Shown: one piece after another, positions 51,617 to 61,332 of the stretch
Layout: each line of letters begins with the position of its first letter
Numbering within the stretch: the first letter of the stretch is position 1
Notes under the pieces: model-generated
Database searches by the model: none
What the model was told of the DNA's origin: nothing
What the model saw: only the letters and a program-made list of their open reading frames with translations
Assembly (NCBI RefSeq): GCF_014211975.1
Contig: NZ_CP060084.1
Coordinates: forward strand, 682,001 to 746,000
Direction: 5' to 3'
DNA length: 64,000 nt
Source: Teredinibacter haidensis
GTDB taxonomy: Bacteria > Pseudomonadota > Gammaproteobacteria > Pseudomonadales > Cellvibrionaceae
Made by a program: the position numbers and the translations under genes

Positions 51617-53692
51617 CTACAGTCCAGGGTAGGCATTTTCCAGCAGAGTATGGAAGGCTTCTGGGAACCAACGACCTGCGTGAGGAGCGTTATCGAGCGC
51701 ACCAGTGTATATACCGGAACCTTCATCCGCATAGCGGTTTTCTGCATTCGGGTCACACATTGGATCGTGTTGTTTATTGGGATCGTTAGGATCAATTTCG
51801 AAGTTAGGATCGGACACTCCGTCGGATTCACCCTGTGGTTTCACCCAAACATAGGCATCAACACCGGTATGAGGATTGGCAGTTGGACGATAACCAACAC
51901 CACCTGGCTGGTTACACCAGTTACCTCGATGCTGACGACGATCGATACGTGACTCATTCACATAGGTTTCAAGATCGCTGCTGCCAGAAACACCTGATGG
52001 ACGACCAGTTCCGCCCCAACCATTACGACCGGTATCGATTAGCATACCAATGTTGTTAGGTAAGCCGCGGCTTATCATGGCATCACGCCAGTCTTGTACG
52101 AAATCCAATTCTTCGAAGTAACCGTTGTACTCGTAGAAGTCGGAAGACTTGAGTTGCCCACTGCCAACTTGCATGTCTGGATTTGGCAGATATGGTTCTT
52201 CAACTGGAGTGTAGTTAGCCGAGTTACTCACGAAACCGGCGACGGGGTTAAGATTTGCACCTAAGTCACCAACAGCGCCAGCAATTAACTGAGATGCTTC
52301 ATTGAAGTTGTCGGACCAACCTAACCAACCAGAGTGAGCGATATCAACGTATGAGTATACGTTATCCAGTTGTCCCAATTGCTGCAGTGCATAGCGAATA
52401 CCGTCAACATAGCCACCGGCACCATTTGCTTCGGAGCAGTCTGGCTCATCAAGGTTAGTTACCAGGTTGGGCAGAGAGTCCACTTCGATAATGGCTACGA
52501 TGTGAATATCGGCATATGCCGCATCGCTGATGATGTCCATGATCTGGGCAATATATTCAGTCTTATAACGGTTGAAACCGTCTTCAGAAATACGCAGTTC
52601 ACCATTGGAGGCGAGTGCAGCACAGTCACGGTTTGGCAGATCATAAACCACAAACATAAACATGTTTGCGCCTTGATTCAGCGCTTCGTCCAGGTGGCCT
52701 TGCAAGCCAAGGCCGTCACCATCTGCAGGGCCTTCAATCGCGCCAATGCGATCCATCCATACTGCAGTGTTGTAATTGGCAATGGCGCTACCACCAGGCT
52801 CGCCGGAAGCTTTAGCAGACCATACAGGATCTACATACCAAGTAGCGCCCACAAATGGGTTGTCTACGCGTTCTCCGTTTGGAAAGCTGGAAGAGCTACT
52901 GCTGCTTGAGCTGGAGGAGCTGCTGCTTGAGCTGGAAGAGCTGCTGCTAGAAGAGCTACTGGAGCTACTGCTAGAAGAGCTGCTTGAGCTGGAAGAAGAG
53001 CTGGAGCTGCAGCTTGAAATAACGCCACCGCTACCACTCTGGCTTTCACAGGTTGTGCGACCGATACAGCTTTGGCTGTTTTCCCAACCCCAACCAGTGT
53101 CCTGGTTGTCACAAAGTGGGCGTGGGTCGTCTTGGTACCACTTACACATTTCTTCACAAGCGGGATTACTGGAGCTTGAAGAAGAGCTTGAGCTACTGCT
53201 GGAGGAGCTGGAGCTAGAAGAGCTGGAGCTAGAAGAGCTTGAGCTACTACTTGAGCTAGATGAAGAGCTTGAGCTTGAGGACGAGCCGTCACCGATACAG
53301 GTTGGTGTTACGAAGCTACCGTCGGCATTGCCCTGAAGTCCGAAAGAGGTTGTAGCTCCTGCTCCGAGGTTGCCGTTCCAGCCGATATCACTGGCCGTTA
53401 CGGTATTACCTGAAGTGCTTAGTTGCGCATTCCAGCTATTCGTGACTTGTGGAGCTTCTGCATACTGGAGTGTTACCTGCCAGTTTGAAATCGCGCTGCT
53501 GCTATTATTATTGACAGCGACATTGATTTGATAGCCAGTGCCCCAGTTGTTGTCATAGGTAATTTCGCAGTCTACGGCATTGGCGCCGACGGAAAATGCC
53601 GACAACGCCAGTGCGGCGCTGCTGAGTTTCAGCCAGCGCCTAAATGTTGGGTGGGAGCTCCTGGAGTGCGAGCGATTTAGAAATCTCATCAT
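51617..53692 (-). CDS. GH6 cellobiohydrolase/endoglucanase with CBM2 and CBM10
   Basis: The protein has 691 aa. A signal peptide (about 1-39, LALSAFSVGANA) is followed by a CBM2 (40-140: DCEITYDNNWGTGYQINVAVNN and WNGNLGAGATTSFGLQG), a Ser linker, a CBM10 (CKWYQDDPRPLCDNQDTGWGWENSQSCIG), a second Ser linker and the GH6 domain (from about 275: NPFVGATWYVDPVWSAKA, VVYDLPNRDCAALASNGE with the proton-donor Asp, IIEVDSLPNLVTN, WVKPQGESDG). It hydrolyses cellulose in the medium or on the cell surface. AGAGGA supports the start. It is the sister of the gene at 56468-58624. Confidence 0.93.
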   Translation of the reverse strand: MMRFLNRSHSRSSHPTFRRWLKLSSAALALSAFSVGANAVDCEITYDNNWGTGYQINVAVNNNSSSAISNWQVTLQYAEAPQVTNSWNAQLSTSGNTVTASDIGWNGNLGAGATTSFGLQGNADGSFVTPTCIGDGSSSSSSSSSSSSSSSSSSSSSSSSSSSSSSSSSSSSSSSNPACEEMCKWYQDDPRPLCDNQDTGWGWENSQSCIGRTTCESQSGSGGVISSCSSSSSSSSSSSSSSSSSSSSSSSSSSSSSSSSSSSSSSSSSFPNGERVDNPFVGATWYVDPVWSAKASGEPGGSAIANYNTAVWMDRIGAIEGPADGDGLGLQGHLDEALNQGANMFMFVVYDLPNRDCAALASNGELRISEDGFNRYKTEYIAQIMDIISDAAYADIHIVAIIEVDSLPNLVTNLDEPDCSEANGAGGYVDGIRYALQQLGQLDNVYSYVDIAHSGWLGWSDNFNEASQLIAGAVGDLGANLNPVAGFVSNSANYTPVEEPYLPNPDMQVGSGQLKSSDFYEYNGYFEELDFVQDWRDAMISRGLPNNIGMLIDTGRNGWGGTGRPSGVSGSSDLETYVNESRIDRRQHRGNWCNQPGGVGYRPTANPHTGVDAYVWVKPQGESDGVSDPNFEIDPNDPNKQHDPMCDPNAENRYADEGSGIYTGALDNAPHAGRWFPEAFHTLLENAYPGL

Positions 53693-53819
53693 TATTTTAT
53701 CCTCTATGTTGCAGCGCCGTTCATGGGTTGGTTGGCGCCATTTTCAAAGTACACATCAAAAAACTTCAAGTTGCCTAGTTGCAAGAGGAGCCAGCGCGAG
53801 CGGGCTCCGCTCCAAAAGG

Positions 53820-55592
53820 TTAGTTACATACCGATCCAGTCACGGTCGGTGCTTCGGCCGTGCTGCCGGTACCCTGGAAGCCAAAAGTGACGGAGCTTCC
53901 CGGGGCGATTGAGGCGTTCCAGTTCAGGTTGCTGGCTGTATAGGGGTTACTGCCGGAGATATCAGCATTCCAACTACTGGTGATCTGGTTATTGCTGTAT
54001 TGCCAGCTGACTTCCCAGCCGTTGATTGTGCTGGAACCGTTGTTCGTAATGGTGATCGACCCGGTAAACCCTGTGCTCCAGGAATTGCTAATGGTGTATT
54101 CACAGCTACCACCTCCGTTGCTGGAGGAACTGGACGATGAGCTACTGCTGGACGAGCTACTGGAGCTGGATGACGAACTGCTAGAGCTGGATGACGAACT
54201 GCTAGAGCTGGATGAAGAACTACTGGAGCTGGATGAAGAACTGGAACCGTCGCAAGTCGTACCTATAACGCCGCCACTCCCGCCACTCTGGTTTTCACAC
54301 GTCGTGAGGCCAATACAGCTTTGGCTGTCTTCCCATCCCCAGCCGCTATCCTGATTTTCACACAGAGGCCAAATGCCATTGCTGTACCATTGACACTCTA
54401 ATACGCCATCGATGCAGGCGCTTGAACTGGATGACGATGAGCTGCTGGAACTGGAGCTGCTAGAGGATGAACTACTAGAGCTTGACGAAGAACTGCTGGA
54501 TGAGCTGCTAGAGCTTGACGAAGAACTGCTGGACGAGCTGCTGCCACTGGAAACATCTTCATAACTGCGCAGGCGATTGCGGATATAACGGCCAGACTGA
54601 GTCAGATCGCTATCACTCCAGTCTCCAGTGGTACTGGCTCCAGGATTTAAAGCGGCGGAGCTTTCGAGACGGGTACTAAGCGACCAGTTCATCCAGCTGA
54701 TATTATTTTGATCATAGAAATTCAACCAGGTTGTGGTATCGCTTTCGCAAACGCCGCCATCACCGCTGGAATCGGAGAGGCCGAACTCGGTTGACATTAT
54801 GGCTGCACCTTGGGACAGCGCGCTGGAGATCTCGTCGCGCAACCATTGGCCATGGGTACAGGCATAGAAGTGAACCGCGTAGGCAATGTTGTTGTAGCTC
54901 AGAGGGTTTTCGGCAGCGTCGGTGACGTACTGGCTCCAATTGGGTGTGCCAACTATAACGACGCCATCGGGATCGATATTGCGAATTGCAGGAATAACGG
55001 CCTCGGCATAGGGTTTGATGTTGTCACTCCAGCTGGCGCCATTGGGCTCGTTCGCAATTTCGTAAATAATGTTCGGTGTATTACCGTAGCGATTAGCAAC
55101 TTCCTCGAAAAAATTGATTGCCTCACTCTGGTGGGTTTGTGGATTGCCATCAGACAAAATATGCCAATCGACAATGACGTACATATCCAGTTCGATTGCT
55201 GCGTCTGCAATTTCCCATACCTTGTTGGCAACGCCGGCATCAAAAATGTAGCCCTCTTCTTCGGTATACATGGCGGCGCGAATAACATTACTATTCCAGT
55301 CATCGCGTAACCACTTAATGGAGTCATAATTCATCCAGGGAGCTGCGTCAGACCACTGTAGGCCCAGGGAACTCATGCCGCGAAGCTGGAAACGCTCACC
55401 ATTTTGGTTGACCAGGGAGCCGCCGGAGATACTCAATTGACCGTTGCCGCTGACCAGGCCGTTCGCGTGTACTGTTGTGACGAAGCTTATGCTCGCCAAT
55501 AGGATGAGGAATGTGTATCTAAACAGGTGGATTACGTTTTCTTTAAATGTGTTTGCTGCGCTTATACCACTGTTAATAGGGAGGGCTCGCAT
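53820..55592 (-). CDS. GH5 endoglucanase with CBM10 and CBM2
   Basis: The protein has 590 aa from the ATG at 55592 (AAGGAG just upstream); a longer reading from 55625 lacks this. A signal peptide (ILLASISFVTTVHA) is followed by GH5 (about 50-350: QLRGMSSLGLQW, IYEIANEPNGASW with acid/base Glu, IMSTEFGLSD with nucleophile Glu), a Ser linker, CBM10 (CQWYSNGIWPLCENQDSGWGWEDSQSCIG), a Ser linker, and CBM2 at the C-terminus. This order mirrors the GH6 genes, which carry the binding modules at the N-terminus. Confidence 0.93.
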   Translation of the reverse strand: MRALPINSGISAANTFKENVIHLFRYTFLILLASISFVTTVHANGLVSGNGQLSISGGSLVNQNGERFQLRGMSSLGLQWSDAAPWMNYDSIKWLRDDWNSNVIRAAMYTEEEGYIFDAGVANKVWEIADAAIELDMYVIVDWHILSDGNPQTHQSEAINFFEEVANRYGNTPNIIYEIANEPNGASWSDNIKPYAEAVIPAIRNIDPDGVVIVGTPNWSQYVTDAAENPLSYNNIAYAVHFYACTHGQWLRDEISSALSQGAAIMSTEFGLSDSSGDGGVCESDTTTWLNFYDQNNISWMNWSLSTRLESSAALNPGASTTGDWSDSDLTQSGRYIRNRLRSYEDVSSGSSSSSSSSSSSSSSSSSSSSSSSSSSSSSSSSSSSSSSSSSACIDGVLECQWYSNGIWPLCENQDSGWGWEDSQSCIGLTTCENQSGGSGGVIGTTCDGSSSSSSSSSSSSSSSSSSSSSSSSSSSSSSSSSSSSSSSSSSNGGGSCEYTISNSWSTGFTGSITITNNGSSTINGWEVSWQYSNNQITSSWNADISGSNPYTASNLNWNASIAPGSSVTFGFQGTGSTAEAPTVTGSVCN

Positions 55593-55625
55593 ACTCTTCT
55601 CCTTGAAGATTAACGTTATTGTCAT

Positions 55626-56467
55626 TCCAATATTATTTGTCGGGCAAATTCCACGTGCCTGAATAAAGCGCCGTTAACTTATTTGCGCTAATAACAACGT
55701 TGTTGTGGAGACAGCTTAAAAGGAGGTTTCTTGGAGATTGAAAACGTGAAACCTGTTTCTTCTTCCTCGCGCCAGGTTTCTCGTTATTGCATTCACACGC
55801 ACCCTAATGCTGAGTCAGTATTAGGGTGAGAGGTGCTGATTTGAAGAAGACCTTGCTTAGTTTGGGTACTGATTAGGCTTTGGTAGCTCTTGTTATTTAA
55901 TCTAAATTATTAGGTTAGGTTTTTCGCTATTATTTTATCGATGCATAAAATCTACATTCGTTTTCGCGGTGTACATTTTAATCCTTATTGTTGCCTTTTT
56001 TACCTGCTCGGTAAGCAAAAAAAAGTTGTCGTTAGTTCTTTTTTTCATTCTCCGTAAAATTTTTATTCCTAATCTCGTTTTTTTGTTATAACAAAATAAA
56101 GATGGGTTGTTTTTATTTCAATGCTTAATAAGTTAAATAAATGTGTGTTACGTCTATTTTTGAGCGATAAGTATGAAGTAGTTCGCTCTGGCGTGTGTCG
56201 TGGTGCGCATAGGGGCGTTGATAATCATCACTATTTCGGGCGTTCTACGAGCGGTTTCCGTTTGTGGGGCGGGTGCAGATAATGTCGACGTAAAATAGTG
56301 TTGGTTGGAACTTCTTTATTCTGTAAGAGAATGGTTCATGCGCTTTGGTAGTGCGATAAGGTTGATGAGGGCGTGAGACCGAAAAAATTGCCCCTGATTG
56401 ACTGTTTTCCGGGCATAAAAAAACCGCGATCGTTTCTGATCGCGGCTTTGGGAGGCGTTACCCGGTA
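55626..56467. other. Long AT-rich upstream region of the first GH5 gene
   Basis: About 840 bp without a supported gene. The palindrome AACAACGTTGTT is at 55693-55704. The terminator of the second GH6 gene lies at the right end (56416-56449). The region probably holds the regulated promoter of the GH5 gene. Confidence 0.5.
56416..56449 (-). terminator. Terminator of the second GH6 gene
   Basis: On the minus strand, AAGCCGCGATCAGAAACGATCGCGG is followed by seven T. It lies just after the stop of the GH6 gene ending at 56468. Confidence 0.85.
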
Positions 56468-58624
56468 TTAGTCGAGAGGAGGGTAAGCATTTTCTATCAG
56501 CAACTGGAATGCTTCTGGGAACCAGCGGCCAGCGTGGGGAGCATTATCCATAGCGTCTGTTCCGAGAGAGGTATCGGAGGTGTTGTTGGATGATGGATTA
56601 CACATTGGGTCGTGCTGCTTGTTCGGATCGTTAGGATCGATCTCAAAGTTAGGATCACTTACACCATCAGATTCACCCTGTGGCTTAATCCATACATAAG
56701 CATCAATACCTGCTTCTGGGGCTGCCTGAGGACGGAAGCCCACACCACCAGGCTGGTTACACCAGTTCCCACGGTGCTGACGCTTGTCGATGCGGCTTTC
56801 GTTAACAAAGGTGTTAAGGTCAGTGCTGGAAGACGCTTCTTCTGGGCGGTTTGTTCCACCCCAACCGTTGCGGCCAGTATCGATCAAAATACCAATAGTT
56901 GAGGGGAAGCCCTTGTCGATCATAGCTTGACGCCAATCCTGAACGAACATGAGCTCTTCCATGTATTGAGTCCACTCATAGAAGTCTGCAGAACGGATGG
57001 GGTTTCCACCTACCTGTAAATTGGGGTCTGCCATATGTGGCTCTTTTACGGGTGTGTAGTTGGCGGAGTTAGATGCGAATCCAGCAATGCTGTTAGCACC
57101 TTTATCTGTTGCCAAAATAGCGTCACCAATCAGAGCAACGGCTTCGGAGAAGTTATCGCTCCAGCCTAACCATCCAGAGTGTGCAATATCGACGTAGGAG
57201 TATACGTTAGGAATTTTGCCTAGCTCGTTCAGGGCGTGCTGAATACCATCTACGTAACCACCTTCACCGTTCGCTTCCTGGCAGTCTGCTTCGTCGAGGT
57301 TAGTTACCAAGTTGGGTAGTGAATCCACTTCGATGACAGCGATAATGCGGATGCTGGCGAAAGCGGGGTCGCTAATAACGTCAGTAATACCGGCGATATA
57401 TTCATCCTGATAGCGCTGGAAACCGTTCTCTGAAATGCGTAGCTCGCCGTTTGAGGCTAGTGCAGCACAGTCACGGTTTGGCAGATCGTAAACTACGAAC
57501 TGGAATAGGTTAGCCTCTTGAGCTAAGGCTTCGTTCAAGTGATCACGCAGACCCATGCCGTCACCATCTTCAGGGCCGGCAATGGCTCCAATGCGATCCA
57601 TCCACACGAAGGTGCTCTGGTTTGCAATGGCGCTACCACCAGGCTCGGCAGCGGCTTTTGCAGACCAGATTGGGTCAACATACCACTTGGCATTTTCGAA
57701 CGGGTTGTCGCGGCCAGCGGCATCTCCGTAGTCAACACTGGAAGAGCTGGAGCTACTGGACGAAGAGCTGGAGCTGCTGCTTGAGGATGAAACACTTGAG
57801 CTGCTGGAGCTAACACTGCTTGAGGATGAAACACTTGAGCTGCTGGAGCTAACACTGCTGGAGGACGAGCTGCTTGTGTTGCAGCTATCGACTACACCAC
57901 CACCGCTACTTGCATCCTGACTGTTACAGGTTTGAGTCCCGATACAGCTGCTGCTGTTTTCCCAACCCCAACCACTGTCTTGGTTATCGCATACCGGATA
58001 ATTGGTTCCGTACCAATCACATACTTGCTCACATTGATCCGTTGAACTAGAGCTGCTGGAAGAGCTGGAGCTAACGCTGGAAGAGCTAGAGCTAACACTG
58101 GAAGAGCTAGAGCTAGAGCTAGAGCTAGAGCTAGAGCTAGAGCTAGAGCTAGAGCTAGAGCTAGAGCTAGAGCTAGAGCTAGAGCTAGAGCTAGAGCTAG
58201 AGCTAGAGCTAGAGCTAGAGCTAGAGCTAGAGCTAGAGCTAGAGCTGTTATCTGTGCTGTAGCAGGTTGGGGTGTTCAAGCTTCCATCGTGGTTGCCTTG
58301 AAAACCGAAAGAGGCGCTACCGCCACTAGCCAAATTTCCATTCCAGTTAATGTTGCTTGCGGTAAGAATGTTTCCAGATTCACTGAGTGATGCATTCCAG
58401 CTGCCGGTCATTTGCGGAGCTTCACCGAAGTCTAACGCAATCTCCCAACCGGAAACGGCGCTACCATCGTTGCTTACTGTAACGTCCATCTGGTAACCGC
58501 TACCCCAAGTATTTACGAAGGTAGCATCACAAGTAATTGCTGCCAGTGCGGATGAAGAGGTCATAGCAAACGCTAATGCCGCTCCGCCGAGGCGCAAAGT
58601 TTTTTTAAATGATTTTGAATTCAT
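56468..58624 (-). CDS. GH6 cellulase with CBM2 and CBM10, second copy
   Basis: The protein has 718 aa. A signal peptide (LAFAMTSSSALA) is followed by a CBM2 (30-126), a very long Ser linker (about 128-195), a CBM10 (CDWYGTNYPVCDNQDSGWGWENSSSCIG), a Ser/Val linker and GH6 (VVYDLPNRDCAALASNGE; VIEVDSLPNLVTN; GWLGWSDNF; WIKPQGESDG). The catalytic domain is clearly homologous to the 51617-53692 gene, with many substitutions. The first linker is encoded by a perfect hexanucleotide repeat (58103-58246). Confidence 0.93.
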   Translation of the reverse strand: MNSKSFKKTLRLGGAALAFAMTSSSALAAITCDATFVNTWGSGYQMDVTVSNDGSAVSGWEIALDFGEAPQMTGSWNASLSESGNILTASNINWNGNLASGGSASFGFQGNHDGSLNTPTCYSTDNSSSSSSSSSSSSSSSSSSSSSSSSSSSSSSSSSSSSSSSSSSSSSSSSSSVSSSSSSVSSSSSSSSSSTDQCEQVCDWYGTNYPVCDNQDSGWGWENSSSCIGTQTCNSQDASSGGGVVDSCNTSSSSSSSVSSSSSSVSSSSSVSSSSSSVSSSSSSSSSSSSSSSSSSVDYGDAAGRDNPFENAKWYVDPIWSAKAAAEPGGSAIANQSTFVWMDRIGAIAGPEDGDGMGLRDHLNEALAQEANLFQFVVYDLPNRDCAALASNGELRISENGFQRYQDEYIAGITDVISDPAFASIRIIAVIEVDSLPNLVTNLDEADCQEANGEGGYVDGIQHALNELGKIPNVYSYVDIAHSGWLGWSDNFSEAVALIGDAILATDKGANSIAGFASNSANYTPVKEPHMADPNLQVGGNPIRSADFYEWTQYMEELMFVQDWRQAMIDKGFPSTIGILIDTGRNGWGGTNRPEEASSSTDLNTFVNESRIDKRQHRGNWCNQPGGVGFRPQAAPEAGIDAYVWIKPQGESDGVSDPNFEIDPNDPNKQHDPMCNPSSNNTSDTSLGTDAMDNAPHAGRWFPEAFQLLIENAYPPLD
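58103..58246 (-). repeat. Hexanucleotide microsatellite coding for polyserine
   Basis: About 24 perfect tandem copies of AGAGCT (coding strand AGCTCT, Ser-Ser) make up the first linker of the GH6 gene. Gain or loss of units keeps the frame but changes linker length by two Ser each. Confidence 0.92.
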
Positions 58625-58764
58625 TATTATTCCTCATAGAAGTCACTGGTGAACAGCCGTTGCCAGATATATGGCGGGCAGAGAAAATGTCCACAAGAAG
58701 CGCAGTAGATGCACTAACAGCGACAGGTTTTAAGCAAAGTTATTATTGTTAGAAAAGTACACCG

Positions 58765-58792
58765 AGACGCTTGGCCCCCAGAGCCAAGCGTC
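58765..58792. terminator. Hairpin after the second GH5 gene
   Basis: AGACGCTTGGC-CCCCAGA-GCCAAGCGTCT is a perfect 11-bp stem about 25 bp downstream of the GH5 stop at 58817. There is no T-run on the minus strand and only TTT on the plus strand. Confidence 0.6.
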
Positions 58793-58816
58793 TTTCCGTA
58801 CCAGTTTTCAACCAAA

Positions 58817-60481
58817 TTACAATCCAGTGCAGGACGGCGTATTCAGACTTCCGTCGGAATTACCCTGCAAACCGAATGAGGTTGATTGACCTGCGCCGAG
58901 GTTGCCGTTCCACGAGATATTGCTTGCGGTCACGGTATTCCCGGAAGTGGAAAGGTCGACATTCCAGCTACTTGTAACTTGAGGGCTTTCGCCAAAATCG
59001 AGTTCTATTGTCCAGTTGTTGATAGACGAACTACCGGAATTGGTAACTTCGACATTCATTTGGTAACCGGAACCCCAGCTGTTTGCATAGCTAGCCACAC
59101 AAGTCACGCCGCCGTTTGATGCACTACTCGAGCTGGATGAGCTGCTGCTGGACGAAGAGCTAGAGCTGCTGCTTGATGAAGATGAAGAGCTACTGCTTGA
59201 CGAAGAGCTGGAAGACGATGATGAGACAGAGCTACTACTTTGAGAGTTTGAGCCACATGAATCAACAACGCCTCCGTTACCACTCTGGCTGTTACAGGTG
59301 TTTGGCCCGATACAGCTAGCACTGTTTTCCCAGCCCCAACCACTGTCTTGGTTATCGCATACCTGATAATTGGTTCCGTACCAGTCACATACCTGCTCAC
59401 ATTGGCCGGTGCTACTTGAACTTGAAGAAGAACTGTAGCTGCTGCTGGAAGAGCTAGAACTACTGGAGGAACTGTAGCTACTGCTTGATGAAGATGTCGG
59501 ATTTGTGTTGATGCTGGTTCCCCAGTTGGACACAATATCTTTCGCAAAGCGGCCTGCAGCTGTTAGCTGTGAATCGCTCCAGCCACTGGTAGGCGCACCT
59601 TCAACGACAATAGATGCGCCTTCAGCCTTATCGCTTACAGCCCAGTTCAGGTGTGAAATATTGTTTTGCTTGAGGAAGTCCATCCATGCGCGGGTTTCAC
59701 TCTCGTTAGGAGCTCCGTCACCATTAGCATTTACGGAACCCCACTCGGTTGCAAACAGTGCGATACCATTGCTCATGGCGGTGCGTGCCTTGTTGCGCAG
59801 CGATTCGCCATGGGTACCTGCATAAAAATGCAAGGTGTAGGCGATGTTACTGTAGCTGGTAATGGGGTCGTTAGACGCGGCATCGACATCCTGGGACCAG
59901 CTAGGTGTTCCGACAACGATCAGGTTATCTGGGTCGATGGCACGAATCGCAGAAATGACGGCTTCAGCGTAAGGCTTAATGGTTCCACTCCATGAGATCT
60001 GCAGAGGTTCGTTGTAAATCTCATACACAACGTTATTGTTGTTGCCGTAAGTACGCGCCATTTCTTCAAAGAAGGCAATTGCATCGGCTTGCTTATCTTC
60101 AGCATGGTGAGTGTGGAAATCGATAATAGCGTACATATCTTCGGCAATGGCAGCATCAACCAATGCGCGTACGCGGCTTATATTGCCTTGAGGATCTTCC
60201 TGGTAACTACCATCTTCGTCGGCTCCCATGGCGGCGCGAACAATCGTCGCGTTCCAATCGTTTTTGAGCCATCTTACGGTTTCAGCTGCGTAAAAACGCT
60301 CTTGGCCCCATCCGGTATTACTCCAGAAGAAGCTGTTTCCGGCAAAACTTTTTGCCTGTCCACCACTTAATATTTGATTTCCGCTTACTGTCAGCGCCGG
60401 TACGTCGGCGAAGGCTGCGGAGGTTGTCAATGCGGCGGCGGCGACCGCAGTAAGTAGACCTTTCATATTGGTATTTATCAT
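58817..60481 (-). CDS. GH5 endoglucanase with CBM10 and CBM2, second copy
   Basis: The protein has about 554 aa from the Met at 60481 (MINTNMKGLLTAVAAAALTTSAAFA signal); a longer reading from 60538 would put 19 residues before the signal. GH5 follows (FFWSNTGWGQERFYAAETVRWLKNDWNATIVRAAMG, VYEIYNEPLQISW with acid/base Glu, LFATEWGSVN with nucleophile Glu), then a Ser linker with Tyr, CBM10 (CDWYGTNYQVCDNQDSGWGWENSASCIG), a Ser linker and CBM2. It is the homologue of 53820-55592. Confidence 0.92.
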   Translation of the reverse strand: MINTNMKGLLTAVAAAALTTSAAFADVPALTVSGNQILSGGQAKSFAGNSFFWSNTGWGQERFYAAETVRWLKNDWNATIVRAAMGADEDGSYQEDPQGNISRVRALVDAAIAEDMYAIIDFHTHHAEDKQADAIAFFEEMARTYGNNNNVVYEIYNEPLQISWSGTIKPYAEAVISAIRAIDPDNLIVVGTPSWSQDVDAASNDPITSYSNIAYTLHFYAGTHGESLRNKARTAMSNGIALFATEWGSVNANGDGAPNESETRAWMDFLKQNNISHLNWAVSDKAEGASIVVEGAPTSGWSDSQLTAAGRFAKDIVSNWGTSINTNPTSSSSSSYSSSSSSSSSSSSYSSSSSSSSTGQCEQVCDWYGTNYQVCDNQDSGWGWENSASCIGPNTCNSQSGNGGVVDSCGSNSQSSSSVSSSSSSSSSSSSSSSSSSSSSSSSSSSSSSSSSSASNGGVTCVASYANSWGSGYQMNVEVTNSGSSSINNWTIELDFGESPQVTSSWNVDLSTSGNTVTASNISWNGNLGAGQSTSFGLQGNSDGSLNTPSCTGL

Positions 60482-60538
60482 AGTGAGAATCCCATGATTT
60501 ATTAACGTTATTGTTTTGGGGTTTCGATACTTAGCCAT

Positions 60539-61332
60539 ATTTTTAAAAATAGAAAAATTGCTTAAAAATTCAAAGCACGAGTGATTCTAGGGGAAGAAAA
60601 ATACGATTGAAAGTATTGATTAGTAAGGGATTTTCTTCCTAGAAAATGGCGATTGAAAATTTGCTTTCGAGTGTGTGGTGGTTATCGATACTCTTTTGAA
60701 TAAAAGGTTGCGACAAGTTAAACCTTAGCTGGGTGGTCGGTGCTCCTGCCGTATACAATCGTATTCTGCTGGATCATTTGTATGTAACGGGTTCCTTCGT
60801 AAAAAAGTATGTATTTTGCTGCACGTGCAAACCAATCAAATTGTTGGTTTTCGAAAGAGTTGCATGAGATCGCTTGAATTTATGGTGTTGTTTGACTATT
60901 TAGCACTGAAAATCCAGTTTGCTTTTTATTGAGTGTTGTTTTTGCTTTTTTATAAGTGTTACTTCCGAAAGGTGTACTTAAGTTGCTTATATTTAAACTA
61001 AAAAAAACGTTGGTTTGTGAGAAAGTTTTACTTTTATTGAGGTGATTCACTAAGCCTTTTCGCGATATGCTCGGATTTATACTTAATTTTGGGTGTGAGT
61101 CGAGTATTTATGTGGGTGGTATTTGTTGGAAGCGGGTTATTTAATGGTGATACGGAATATCTCAGCATTGAGTTTGGCAGAAGCTTTACAGGGAAGTTTT
61201 GGTAGAATCACTTATTAAAAAAAGGGGTATTGTGGGTGTAGTGGATGTCTTCTGTGTCGACGCGGTTAAATAATAAAGCCGCAGCAGTGAACTAATGCCG
61301 CGGCTTTTTCGATTGAGCCTAAAGCGAGCTAC
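60539..61332. other. Long AT-rich upstream region of the second GH5 gene
   Basis: About 790 bp without a gene. The terminator of the mannanase gene is at its right end. The region probably holds regulatory sites of the GH5 gene. Confidence 0.5.
61274..61309 (-). terminator. Terminator of the mannanase gene
   Basis: On the minus strand, AAAGCCGCGGCATTAGTTCACTGCTGCGGCTTTATT forms an imperfect GC-rich stem with a short T-tract after the stop at 61333. Confidence 0.75.

Noticed and set aside
52776..53336. Glu/Leu-rich frame opposite the GH6 linker, and similar Ala- or Leu-rich frames opposite other linkers
   Set aside because: These are by-products of the Ser-coding repeats read in other frames.
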